Below, piece after piece: positions 1 to 7,763 of a DNA stretch of 64,000 nucleotides (its first letter is position 1; each line of letters opens with the position of its first letter). The stretch is from DATLGB01 sp964242305. GTDB taxonomy: Bacteria > Actinomycetota > Thermoleophilia > Solirubrobacterales > Solirubrobacteraceae. Below the pieces are notes generated by a model. It saw nothing but the letters and a program-made list of their open reading frames with translations. It was not told the origin of the DNA and made no database searches. The position numbers were made by a program, and so were the translations under genes. The stretch covers positions 62,001 through 126,000 of the forward strand of contig CAXTBB010000008.1 in assembly GCA_964242305.1 (NCBI GenBank). Reading direction: 5' to 3'.

Positions 1-1
1 G

Positions 2-775
2 CGCGTCGCCGAGGAGCACGTGCTGGGCGTCCCGCTCGCACTGACGGATTACGAGAAGACGCTGGACTGGATGGAGGCGGCGGTCGCGCATCAGACGCGT
101 GCCTACGTCTGCGTCGCTGCCGTCCACACGGTGATGCTCTGCCAGGAGGACCCCGAGCTGCGCGAGGCCGTCGTGAACGCGGACCTCGCGGTGCCGGACG
201 GGCAGCCGCTGGTGTGGGCCATGAACGCCCTCGGCCACGACCTTCCCTCCCGCGTCTACGGGCCGGAGCTGATGGAGCGCGCGTGCGCACGCGCCACCGG
301 CACCGGCGTGCGCATGTACCTCTACGGCGGGCGCAACCAGGGCGCGCTCGTCCAGCTCGCCCTGAACCTGCGCCAGCGCTTCCCGGGCCTGCAGATCGTG
401 GGCGGCTACTCGCCTCCGTATCGCGAGCTCACGGAGGAAGAGGAGAACGCCGTCGCGGCCGAGATCAACCGGTCGCGCGCGGACATCGTCTGGGTCGGGA
501 TCGGCGTGCCCAAGCAGGAGAAGTGGATGGCGCGGATGCGCGACCGCCTGAACGCTCCCGTGCTCGTCGGCGTTGGGGCGGCCTTCGACTTCCACGCCGG
601 ATTGGTCGCCCAGGCGCCCCCCTGGATGCAGCGCCTCGGGCTCGAGTGGCTGTTCCGGTTCGGGACGGAGCCGCGGCGCCTGTGGCGTCGCTACGCGCGC
701 TACAACCCGCTCTTCGTGCGCGGCTTCACGCGGCAATATCTGCGGCACCGCCTGCTACAGCGCAGCGCCGTCTAG
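2..775 (+). CDS. WecG/TagA/CpsF-family glycosyltransferase (5' end outside window)
   Basis: The family transfers N-acetylmannosamine or a related hexose from a UDP-sugar to a lipid-linked sugar on the cytoplasmic membrane face. The frame is open to the window edge. A GTG at 20 could start it, but the residues before it (RVAEEH) run straight into the family's usual N-terminal LGVP motif, so the true start is probably upstream. Visible family blocks are PDGQPLVW (near residue 60 from the GTG), the YGG glycine turn near 102, and GIGVPKQEKWM near 160. The C-terminus has the usual basic tail (EPRRLWRRY). It lies 13 bp before the sugar dehydrogenase gene. A second member of the family is at 42329-43114. 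Acceptor and donor are not predictable. Confidence 0.85.
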   Translation, partial: RVAEEHVLGVPLALTDYEKTLDWMEAAVAHQTRAYVCVAAVHTVMLCQEDPELREAVVNADLAVPDGQPLVWAMNALGHDLPSRVYGPELMERACARATGTGVRMYLYGGRNQGALVQLALNLRQRFPGLQIVGGYSPPYRELTEEEENAVAAEINRSRADIVWVGIGVPKQEKWMARMRDRLNAPVLVGVGAAFDFHAGLVAQAPPWMQRLGLEWLFRFGTEPRRLWRRYARYNPLFVRGFTRQYLRHRLLQRSAV

Positions 776-778
776 CCT
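773..778 (+). promoter_or_regulatory. Candidate leaderless -10 hexamer (TAGCCT) for the sugar dehydrogenase
   Basis: TAGCCT lies 10 nt before the ATG at 789 and overlaps the stop codon of the preceding gene. It fits the TAnnnT pattern seen 6-12 nt before many starts in this window. There is no Shine-Dalgarno spacing between hexamer and start, so a leaderless or near-leaderless transcript is inferred. Confidence 0.4.
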
Positions 779-788
779 TCCTCAGGTC

Positions 789-2045
789 ATGGACTACGAC
801 GTCTCGGTCATCGGTCTCGGCCGGGTCGGGCTGCCGCTGGCGCTCTCCTTCGCTTCCAAGGGGCTGCGCGTGCTGGGCGTCGACAAGGATCTTGGGCGGC
901 TTGGGTTGTTGCGCTCGGGGCGGATGCCCTTCGAGGAGCCGGGGGCCGACGAGCTGCTCGCGTCGGTCGGCGAGTCGATCGCGTTCTCCGAGCACGCCGC
1001 CGACGCCGCCCAGGCCGCGTCGATCGTCCTGACCGTCGGGACGCCGACCTTCTCGCACATCGAGATCGACATGCGCGACATACGGTCGGTCATGGACGAC
1101 CTCTTGCCGCTGCTCGCGCCCGGTCATCTCGTGGTGTTGCGCTCGACCGTCGCCCCGGGGACGACGGAGTTCGTCGCCGGCTATCTGGAGAAGCACCGCG
1201 GCTTCGCGATCGGGGAGGACGTCTTCGTCGCCCACGTGCCCGAGCGCATCGCCGCCGCCAAGTTCTTCGCCGAGATCGAGACGCTGCCGTGCATCGTCGG
1301 CGGGGCCGGCGCGGGCTCGGGCTCGCGCGCCGCCGAGCTGTTCTCCGTCTTCGACGCGCCCATCGTCCAGTCGTCGCCGGTGCAGGCGGAGCTGGCCAAG
1401 ATCTGGGCCAACATCATGCGCTACGCGACGTTCGCGCTTCCCAACCTGCTGATGATGGACTGCGAGCGACACGGCGCGAACGTCTTCGAGGTCATCGAGC
1501 TGATCAACCGCGACTACCCGCGCGGCGGGATGGCGCTGCCGGGGTTCACGGCCGGGACGTGCCTGCGTAAGGACTTCGCGTTCTCCGAGGAGCGGTCGCA
1601 GGCGCCGGGCATGCTGCTCGCCGTCTCGCGCGTCAACGAGAGCGTCCCGATGTTCCTGGTCGACGGGCTGCGGCGCCGGCTCGAGTCGCTGCGCGAGAAG
1701 AAGGTCGCGGTGCTGGGGCTGGCCTTCAAGCGCGACACCGACGACGAGCGGGACTCGCTGTCGCACAAGCTCATTCGGCTGTTGGAACGTGAGCTCGCCG
1801 ACGTCGCCGTCCACGATCCGATGGTGGCCACGCCGACGCAGGACTTCGACACGGCGGTCGCCGACGCCGACGTCGTCGTCGTCGCCACCAACCACTCCGA
1901 GTACTCGACGCCGGCGGCTCTGGCGTCCGTGCTGTCGCTGGCGTCCGACGACGCGATCGTCGTCGATCCCTGGAACGCCTTCGGGTCGGCCCAGGTCTTC
2001 GCCTACGCCGCCGAGCTGCGCTCACTCACCGGCGCGCTCGACTGA
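789..2045 (+). CDS. UDP-glucose/UDP-GlcNAc-type nucleotide-sugar dehydrogenase
   Basis: A 418-residue member of the UDP-glucose/GDP-mannose dehydrogenase family, which uses two NAD+ to oxidise C6 of a nucleotide sugar to a uronic acid. The N-terminal Rossmann motif GLGRVG (residues 9-14) replaces the more usual GLGYVG. The catalytic cysteine is probably Cys258 in GTCLRKDF, a variant of the GGSCFPKD or GGPCLMKD motifs. The C-terminal domain has GLAFKRDTDDERDS. The exact substrate (UDP-Glc, UDP-ManNAc or UDP-GlcNAc) cannot be set from sequence alone. The ATG at 789 is chosen because it places the Rossmann motif at the expected position; upstream residues in this frame are antisense-like. The product would feed uronic acid into the surface glycan. 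The 3' end overlaps the convergent broken surface-protein gene by 20 bp. Confidence 0.85.
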   Translation: MDYDVSVIGLGRVGLPLALSFASKGLRVLGVDKDLGRLGLLRSGRMPFEEPGADELLASVGESIAFSEHAADAAQAASIVLTVGTPTFSHIEIDMRDIRSVMDDLLPLLAPGHLVVLRSTVAPGTTEFVAGYLEKHRGFAIGEDVFVAHVPERIAAAKFFAEIETLPCIVGGAGAGSGSRAAELFSVFDAPIVQSSPVQAELAKIWANIMRYATFALPNLLMMDCERHGANVFEVIELINRDYPRGGMALPGFTAGTCLRKDFAFSEERSQAPGMLLAVSRVNESVPMFLVDGLRRRLESLREKKVAVLGLAFKRDTDDERDSLSHKLIRLLERELADVAVHDPMVATPTQDFDTAVADADVVVVATNHSEYSTPAALASVLSLASDDAIVVDPWNAFGSAQVFAYAAELRSLTGALD

Positions 2046-2883
2046 GCCGGCGCGTCTGCAGGCGCGGTGCGTAGTTGGCGTCGCCGCCGTAGCGAACCGA
2101 CACGCTGGCGTGGCGCGCCCCGCGCTGCCGCGGCTTCAGCGTGATTTTCGCCGCGAACGCCCCGCGGCGCACCTTCGTGGATTTCACGACGGTTCGGTGT
2201 CTTGCGCGCACGGTGATGCGGACGCGGCCCGTGGCGTTTCGGCGACCGATCTTGCCGCGGATCACCACGCGGGTTCGGGTGAGCCGGGCGGTCGCGAAGG
2301 TCAGCTTCGGCTTCGTTCGGATCGTGGGCGTCGTCGTCGGCGCGGCGGTCGGCTCGCTCGTCGGCGTCGCGCTGGCGGTCGCGGTCGGGCTCGGTGTTTC
2401 CACGGCGGCCGTGACCGTGTACGCCGTGCTCTTCGACGGGCTGGTGTTTCCGGCCGCGTCGACCGCCCGAGCCGAGATCGTCCACTGGCCCGGGGAGGGC
2501 AGCCGGAAGGACGCATGGTCCAGCGACGCCGAGATGGGCTGGCACGCACCACCTTCCGCCGGGCAGGCCTCCCCCACCAAGCTCGCGATCGGCGCCGGGC
2601 CCGGATCGTTGCTCGTGTCGATTGCGATTCGGTAGGCGTCACCACCCCCGCTCTCCACGGGGCCGAGCCCCGGCGCCGGCGGCGCACCCGAGTCGTACCC
2701 GACCTGAGTGACCGCCGGAGCAACCGTGACGTTGCCGGCCGCGTCGACCAACTTGACCGAGAGGTCGAACACTCCCTGGGCGGGCAGCGAGAACGCCGCC
2801 GTCGACAGGTTCGAAGCCGGCGATAAGCACCCACCCGAGCCCCCCGCCGGGCACACCGAGACCTGCGAAGCCGTCACCGGCAC
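2026..2883 (-). pseudogene. Detached C-terminal part of a secreted Ig-like/surface protein
   Basis: This frame encodes 285 residues that look extracellular. There are two Ig/bacterial-repeat-like stretches with AVDAAGNT and LVDAAGNVT motifs, a Pro/Thr/Ser-rich linker (TPSPTATASATPTSEPT) and a basic beta-rich tail with Ig-like spacing (VRYGGDANYAP). It has no signal peptide or membrane anchor of its own. It begins in a different reading frame inside the end of the sigma-like gene at 2874-3299, with a 10-nt overlap. I read the two as remains of one longer gene that lost its middle (HTH, anchor) by deletion. The alternative is two independent genes, which is less likely because this one cannot be exported as it stands. 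Confidence 0.5.
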
Positions 2884-3299
2884 ACGAACACGCGCGTCTC
2901 GCGCTCGCTCAGCGTGCCCTGGATGAGCGTGAGGACGCGGTGCACGAGCGCCTCGTAGCTCGCGGTCGACGCGACGTCGTCATCACTCGCGACGCGATGC
3001 TGGTCGTCGATGTCGAGGACGTCGAGCGTCCCCTTCTCCGAGCGCGCGATCCCGCGGGCGCGTGCGCGGGCGTCGTCGATGAGCACGCGGTGGACCGCCT
3101 CGGCGATGAAGGCGGCCGGTGCCGTCGCGCGGCTCGGCGTGCCCCTGGCGGCGCGCGCGACCTCGCGCGCCCACCACTCCGCGTAGACGTCCTCGAAGCG
3201 GGCACGGTCGTGGCCGCGATGACGGGCGGCGAAGCGGACCCAGACGGATTCGCGCAGGGTCTCGAAGTGCTGCTCGGCGGAGAGAACGGTTTCAGGCAT
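2874..3299 (-). pseudogene. Sigma-factor-like gene truncated before region 4
   Basis: The 141-residue product has the helical composition of sigma-70/ECF region 2-like proteins (FEDVYAEWWAREVARAA, FIAEAVHRVLIDDARARARG) and then the beginning of a region-4-type segment (LSERETRVFV). It ends three residues later, so the DNA-recognition helix is missing. Comparable actinobacterial proteins, from memory, continue through the HTH and sometimes into a membrane or extracellular part, which matches the detached domain at 2026-2883. The ATG at 3299 overlaps the TGA of the upstream gene. It is unlikely to work as a sigma factor. Confidence in the sigma relationship is moderate. Confidence 0.5.
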
Positions 3300-3564
3300 C
3301 TCTATCCAGTAGGTCCGAGAGGCTCAAAATGGTCGCGACCGGTAACGAAAGGCCGCGTTCTGCGTGCTGGACGAAGCGCTCGAGCAGCTGATCGCGAGCC
3401 GCCTCGCCCCACCCGGACACGATCGCGGCCAGGTCGTCCACCGCGTCCTGGGCGTGGACAGGCTGACCGCAGAGCACGGCGTGCAGCCGGCTCCAGGCAG
3501 GCACAGGCACCCAATCGGGGCGACGCATCCACACGTATGACGGCACGCACACGGCCGTGCGCAC
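3292..3564 (-). CDS. Small protein of unknown function upstream of the sigma-like gene
   Basis: About 90 residues from a GTG at 3564, or 79 from an internal ATG at 3530. The N-terminal half contains several Trp and Val residues and the C-terminal half is predicted helical (DQLLERFVQHAERGLSLPVATILSLSDLL). I see no domain I recognise and no signal peptide. Its stop overlaps the start of the sigma-like gene by 8 nt (GATGCCTGA), so the two were probably co-translated. Composition is normal for coding DNA in this window. If the sigma-like gene is dead, this may be a surviving partner or also a relic. Confidence 0.5.
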   Translation of the reverse strand: MRTAVCVPSYVWMRRPDWVPVPAWSRLHAVLCGQPVHAQDAVDDLAAIVSGWGEAARDQLLERFVQHAERGLSLPVATILSLSDLLDRDA

Positions 3565-3691
3565 CCCCTTCCGAGTCCATCCGAGTCTCCTTCTGCTGGC
3601 TACCCCCTGGTCATCGAATGAACTGACGAAAATGCGAATGGACGGCGTCGTTCAGTGGACAGATGTCCAGCGGTGCGGCGCCGGCGCGCCC

Positions 3692-3697
3692 TAGCCT
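3692..3697 (+). promoter_or_regulatory. Candidate -10 hexamer (TAGCCT) for the epimerase-gmd operon
   Basis: TAGCCT lies 12 nt before the ATG at 3710, at the end of the 145-bp divergent intergenic region 3565-3709. That region is less GC-rich around 3610-3650 than its surroundings and holds nothing else I recognise. No convincing ribosome-binding site lies between hexamer and ATG. Confidence 0.4.
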
Positions 3698-3709
3698 CGA
3701 GCTTCGCTC

Positions 3710-4675
3710 ATGAACCGTGTTCTCGTCACCGGTGGCGCCGGCACGATCGGCCAGGCCGTCGTCCGCCGCCTGCTCCGCGACCCGGACTTCGAGGTCAAGG
3801 TCTCCGACCAGCGGATCGCCCCCGACTGGATGCGCGAGGGGTGCGAGGTCCACACGGGCGACCTGCGCCAGCTGGCCGAGGCGCGCAAGGCGATGAGCAA
3901 GTGCACGCACGTCATCCACCTGGCCGCGATCGTCGGCGGCATCGCCAACTTCCACAAGCTCCCGCACACGCTGACCGAGGTCAACAACGCGCTCTACAAC
4001 GCGGTCTTCCGCGCGGCGCTGGACGCCGATGTGAGCCGCTTCACCTACGTCAGCTCGAGCATGGTCTTCGAGCAGGCCGAGGAGTACCCGACCACGGAGG
4101 CCTACCTGCCTCGCTGTCCGACGCCGATCAGCGCCTACGGCTTCTCCAAGTTGACGGGCGAGGTCTACTGCCGCGCCGCGCACGCCGAGCACGGGCTGCC
4201 GTTCACGATCTGCCGGCCCTTCAACGCCTACGGGCCCGGTGAGATGCCCGAGGACGAGCCCGGCATCGCTCACGCCGTCCCCGACCTGATCCGCAAGTCG
4301 CTGCGCGGCCTCAAGCCGCTGCCGATCTTCGGGACGGGCGAGCACACGCGCACGCTCACGCACGTGGACGACATCGCCGACGGCATCGTCACCGCCACCG
4401 CTCACACGGCCGGCCTCAACGAGGACTTCAACATCTCCGCGGCGGACGAGCGGACGGTCGCCGAGATCGCCGCGATCTGCTGGGAGGCGGCGGGCAACGA
4501 CCCGGACGAGCTCGAGTTCGAGCACCTCCCCTCCTTCGAGGTCGACGTCGTGCGCCGCTGGCCGAGCGTCGAGAAGGCCAGGTCCGTGCTGGGTTGGGAG
4601 GCACGGATCGGGGTACGAGAGGGCATCGCGCAAACCGCCGAATGGCTCAAGGCACAGGAAGGAGTGACGGCGTGA
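3710..4675 (+). CDS. NAD-dependent nucleotide-sugar epimerase/dehydratase (extended SDR)
   Basis: A 321-residue extended short-chain dehydrogenase. The nucleotide-binding motif GGAGTIG is at residues 8-14, the active-site serine region (SSSMVF) near 117 and the catalytic YGFSK near 143-147. The segment IVGGIANFHKLPHT resembles the GDP-mannose/GDP-fucose branch more than classical GalE. Because gmd follows with a 4-nt GTGA overlap, this enzyme may act on the same GDP-sugar or on a sugar made in parallel. Length is typical. The exact reaction (4-epimerase, 3,5-epimerase or reductase) is not decided by the sequence. Confidence 0.85.
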   Translation: MNRVLVTGGAGTIGQAVVRRLLRDPDFEVKVSDQRIAPDWMREGCEVHTGDLRQLAEARKAMSKCTHVIHLAAIVGGIANFHKLPHTLTEVNNALYNAVFRAALDADVSRFTYVSSSMVFEQAEEYPTTEAYLPRCPTPISAYGFSKLTGEVYCRAAHAEHGLPFTICRPFNAYGPGEMPEDEPGIAHAVPDLIRKSLRGLKPLPIFGTGEHTRTLTHVDDIADGIVTATAHTAGLNEDFNISAADERTVAEIAAICWEAAGNDPDELEFEHLPSFEVDVVRRWPSVEKARSVLGWEARIGVREGIAQTAEWLKAQEGVTA

Positions 4676-5634
4676 AGCGCGCGTTGATCACGGGCATCAC
4701 CGGCCAGGACGGCAGCTATCTCGCGGAGTTGCTGCTTGAGAAGGGCTATGAGGTGCACGGCATGGTCCGTCGGTCTTCGACGGAGAAGTTCGATCGCATC
4801 GAGCACATCCGTGACCGTGTCACCCTTCATCAGGCGGATCTGCTTGACCATCGCTCGCTGGTGGACTGCTTGCGTGCGTCGGATCCGGAGGAGGTCTACA
4901 ACCTGGCCGCGATGAGCTTTGTCGCGGTGTCGTGGATCCAGCCGACGTTGACGGCGGAGTTCACCGGCGTCGGCGTCACGCGCATCCTGGAGGCGGTCCG
5001 GGAGGTGTGTCCGGAGGCGAAGTTCTATCAGGCGTCGTCGAGTGAGATGTTCGGCAAGGTGCTGGAGACGCCGCAGACCGAGACGACGCCGTTCTATCCC
5101 CGCTCGCCCTATGGCGTGGCCAAGGTCTACGGGCATTGGATCACGGTCAACTACCGCGAGTCCTACGATCTGTTTGCCTGCTCGGGGATTCTTTTCAACC
5201 ATGAGTCCGAGCGTCGCGGGTTGGAGTTCGTGACGCGCAAGATCACCTGGCACGCGGCGGCGATCAAGGTCGGTCATCGCGATGAGCTCGCGCTGGGCAA
5301 CCTGGAGGCCAAGCGCGACTGGGGGTACGCGAAGGATTACGTCGAGGCGATGTGGCTGATGCTCCAGCAGGACACGCCCGACGACTACGTGATCGCGACG
5401 GGCCAGACCAACACCGTGCAGCGCTGCGTCGAGGTCGCCTTCGATCAGGCCGGCGTCCCGAACTGGCAGGACTACGTCCGCATCGACGACCAGTTCAAGC
5501 GACCCGCCGAGGTCGACCTGCTCGTCGGCGACCACACCAAGGCCACCAAGCAACTCGGCTGGTCACCCAAGACGAGCTTTGACCAGCTCATCCGGCTCAT
5601 GGTCGACGCCGACCTGAAGCTCCTCGGCGGCTAG
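4672..5634 (+). CDS. gmd: GDP-mannose 4,6-dehydratase
   Basis: Converts GDP-mannose to GDP-4-keto-6-deoxymannose, the precursor of GDP-fucose, GDP-rhamnose and related sugars. The product is 320 residues with the family's N-terminus (ITGITGQDGSYLAELLLEKG), catalytic YGVAK near 146-150, and the characteristic NHESERRG and QTNTVQ segments. The GTG start overlaps the preceding stop. No clear GDP-fucose synthase follows, so the upstream epimerase or a distant gene must finish the pathway. By eye, the first ~600 bp uses many T-ending codons (TAT, GAT, CAT, CGT, CTT) while the last third is as GC3-rich as its neighbours, which suggests recent acquisition or recombination. Confidence 0.93.
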   Translation: MKRALITGITGQDGSYLAELLLEKGYEVHGMVRRSSTEKFDRIEHIRDRVTLHQADLLDHRSLVDCLRASDPEEVYNLAAMSFVAVSWIQPTLTAEFTGVGVTRILEAVREVCPEAKFYQASSSEMFGKVLETPQTETTPFYPRSPYGVAKVYGHWITVNYRESYDLFACSGILFNHESERRGLEFVTRKITWHAAAIKVGHRDELALGNLEAKRDWGYAKDYVEAMWLMLQQDTPDDYVIATGQTNTVQRCVEVAFDQAGVPNWQDYVRIDDQFKRPAEVDLLVGDHTKATKQLGWSPKTSFDQLIRLMVDADLKLLGG

Positions 5635-5637
5635 CCC

Positions 5638-6714
5638 TCACGCCCCCTTGCGGGGGATGTGCAGGGACCGGTGGTAGCGCTTCGAGTTGCCGGCCGCGTC
5701 GGCGACGCGCAGCGTCAGACGCGCGCCGCCGGCCTTGACGCTCGAGCCAACGGCGAGCACGACGGTGTGGGTCCCCGCGGAGAGCGTCTTCTGCTTGCGG
5801 ACCAGGCGGTGACCGCTGCGGGTGAGCGTGGCGGCGATCGTGACGGTCTCCTCCGTCAGGAGCTTGACGCGGACCTGGCGCTTGCCGGAGGAGCGGCGGA
5901 CCGCCTTCGCGGACGCGAGCGCAGCGGCGACCGTCGTGTCCGCCGTGGATGACGTCGAGCTGCCGGTGGTGGTCGTGGCCGGTGTCGCGGAGGACTGCGG
6001 GATCGGGGTGGTGGTCGATGTGCCGCCGCTGCTCAGGCCGACGGAGAAGTCCGCCGACCAGCCGGCGCCGTTGCTGCCGGTCGGGTGCAGGGTGAGCACG
6101 TCGGCGTCCGAGCCGAGGATGCTGTCCTGCGCGTCCTTGACGTCCGGTGTGCCGCGCGAGGCGTACGGGTCGGAGGCGAAGACGGTCGCGTTCTGGTCGT
6201 CGGTGAAGAACATCTGCGACGTGAAGTCCGAGCTCGACGTGCGCACGCGGAAGTGGATGTGCACGGCGCGGCCCGAGTACCAGCCGGGGTACTTGGTCGT
6301 GAACGCGACCTTGCCGTCGGCGTCGGTGACCTGGTAGCCGCGCAGCCACGCCTGCCCGGACGTGCCGTTGGCCGACTCGTCGGAGTACTTGCCCTGGTAG
6401 TTGGCGTGCCAGACATCGACCTGGGCGCCGACCACGGGCGCGCAGTCGTTGGCCGCGTCGAACAGGTACATCGTGACGGTGAGGTCGGCGCCGAGCTGGG
6501 ACTCGCGGACGTCGGAGCGGTTGAGCTTCTCCTCCACGAAGTAGGGGCCGATCGTCTTGTTCGGCGTCAGTGCGCAGGTCGCCGTGGCGGCCTCGGCGAC
6601 GTCGGTGCCGGAGGCGCCGCCTGGGAACTTGAGGGTGTCGGCGAGAAGGAAGGCGACACCGGTCGCACCGGCTCCGCCGAGGGCCTTGCGGCGTGTGGTC
6701 TTGGAGCTGAGCAT
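5638..6714 (-). CDS. Secreted intradiol ring-cleavage dioxygenase-like protein
   Basis: A 358-residue protein related to protocatechuate/catechol intradiol dioxygenases, non-haem Fe(III) enzymes. The N-terminus (TTRRKALGGAGATG followed by a hydrophobic stretch) looks like a twin-arginine-type signal, so the enzyme is probably exported. Core motifs are IGPYF, DVWHANYQGKYS, and YPGWYSGRAVHIHFRV, whose Tyr and His residues match the expected iron ligands. After about residue 230 comes a Ser/Thr-rich linker and a basic beta-rich tail that may bind the cell surface. It is an odd guest in a sugar locus: on the minus strand, 3 bp after gmd ends convergently, and divergent from the CDP-glucose dehydratase. 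Substrate unknown; it may act on extracellular aromatics. Confidence 0.85.
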   Translation of the reverse strand: MLSSKTTRRKALGGAGATGVAFLLADTLKFPGGASGTDVAEAATATCALTPNKTIGPYFVEEKLNRSDVRESQLGADLTVTMYLFDAANDCAPVVGAQVDVWHANYQGKYSDESANGTSGQAWLRGYQVTDADGKVAFTTKYPGWYSGRAVHIHFRVRTSSSDFTSQMFFTDDQNATVFASDPYASRGTPDVKDAQDSILGSDADVLTLHPTGSNGAGWSADFSVGLSSGGTSTTTPIPQSSATPATTTTGSSTSSTADTTVAAALASAKAVRRSSGKRQVRVKLLTEETVTIAATLTRSGHRLVRKQKTLSAGTHTVVLAVGSSVKAGGARLTLRVADAAGNSKRYHRSLHIPRKGA

Positions 6715-6719
6715 GCGGG

Positions 6720-6725
6720 TACGGT
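6720..6725. promoter_or_regulatory. Compact divergent promoter between dioxygenase and CDP-glucose dehydratase
   Basis: Only 17 bp (6715-6731) separate the two divergent starts. TACGGT lies 6 nt before the GTG at 6732. On the other strand the overlapping hexamer CACCGT, one mismatch from TAnnnT, lies 6 nt before the ATG at 6714. There is no room for a 5' leader on either side. Confidence 0.35.
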
Positions 6726-6731
6726 GGCGGC

Positions 6732-7763
6732 GTGACCTCCGGGATCCCTCCGCGTTCCCTGAGAGCCGGCTGGGCGCGGCGGCGGGTCCTGCTCACCGGC
6801 CACACGGGCTTCAAGGGCGCGTGGCTGGCGCTGTGGCTGACCGAGCTCGGCGCGTCGGTGCACGGGCTGAGCGGACCGCCGCCGAGCGAGCTGCTGCTGT
6901 ACGAGCAGGCGCGCGTCCGCGAGCGCCTCGACGGCGAGTCGGTCGTCGACGTCCGCGACGCCGGCGCGTTGGCTCGCGCGGTCGCCGCCGCCCGCCCCGA
7001 CGTCGTCTTCCACCTGGCCGCGCAGGCGATCGTGCGCCGCGCGCTGATCGACCCCGCGGCGACCTGGGCGGTCAACGTCACCGGCACCGCCAACCTCCTG
7101 CAGGCGCTCCCCGACGAGGTCCAGGCCGTGGTCGTCGTCACCAGCGACAAGTGCTACCGGGACATCGAGACGGGACGCCCGATGGTCGAGGACGACCCGC
7201 TCGGCGGCAAGGACCCCTACTCCGCGTCGAAGGCGGCGCAGGAGCTGGTCGCCGCCGCGCACCGGCAGACCTTCGGCGGACCGATCGCCACCGCCCGCGC
7301 CGGCAACGTGATCGGCGGCGGCGACTGGGCGGCCGATCGCCTCGTTCCCGACATCATGCGGGCACGCGCGGCGGGCGAGACCGTCGTCCTGCGCAACCCG
7401 GACGCCGTGCGCCCGTGGCAGCACGTCCTGAACCCGCTGTCGGGCTACCTCACCCTCGCGGAGCGCCTGCTGAACGGCGACGACGTCGCCGAGGCGTGGA
7501 ACTTCGGTCCGGACCCCGACGACGCCCTGCCGGTCCGCGAGGTCGTCGAGCGGCTCGGCGTCGAGTACCGCGTCGAGCCCGACCCAGACGCCGGCAAGGA
7601 GTCCGTCCTGCTCAGGCTCGACTCCGCCAAGGCCCGCGACCGGCTCGGCTGGACGCCCGGCTGGGACCTCGCCACCGGCCTCGCGGCGACGCAGGAGTGG
7701 TACGCGGGGGAGGACGACGCGCGGGAGCGCACGCTGCGCCAGGTCAGGGCGTTCGGCCGATGA
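6732..7763 (+). CDS. rfbG: CDP-glucose 4,6-dehydratase
   Basis: Converts CDP-glucose to CDP-4-keto-6-deoxyglucose, the entry point to 3,6-dideoxyhexoses and other deoxysugars. The product is 343 residues. The family-specific start GHTGFKGAWLALWL holds the NAD motif, and VVVTSDKCYRD, DPYSASK (catalytic Tyr/Lys near 162-166), GNVIGGGDWA and RPWQHVLNPL all match this dehydratase rather than dTDP-glucose dehydratase. No glucose-1-phosphate cytidylyltransferase (RfbF) or downstream RfbH is in the window, so CDP-glucose must come from elsewhere. The stop overlaps the acyltransferase start (ATGA). Confidence 0.9.
   Translation: MTSGIPPRSLRAGWARRRVLLTGHTGFKGAWLALWLTELGASVHGLSGPPPSELLLYEQARVRERLDGESVVDVRDAGALARAVAAARPDVVFHLAAQAIVRRALIDPAATWAVNVTGTANLLQALPDEVQAVVVVTSDKCYRDIETGRPMVEDDPLGGKDPYSASKAAQELVAAAHRQTFGGPIATARAGNVIGGGDWAADRLVPDIMRARAAGETVVLRNPDAVRPWQHVLNPLSGYLTLAERLLNGDDVAEAWNFGPDPDDALPVREVVERLGVEYRVEPDPDAGKESVLLRLDSAKARDRLGWTPGWDLATGLAATQEWYAGEDDARERTLRQVRAFGR

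Noticed and set aside
3302..3580. Alternative minus-strand frame overlapping the small gene upstream of the sigma-like gene
   Set aside because: Its translation is Arg/Ala-rich, and the neighbouring frame has better composition and a stop/start overlap with the next gene.
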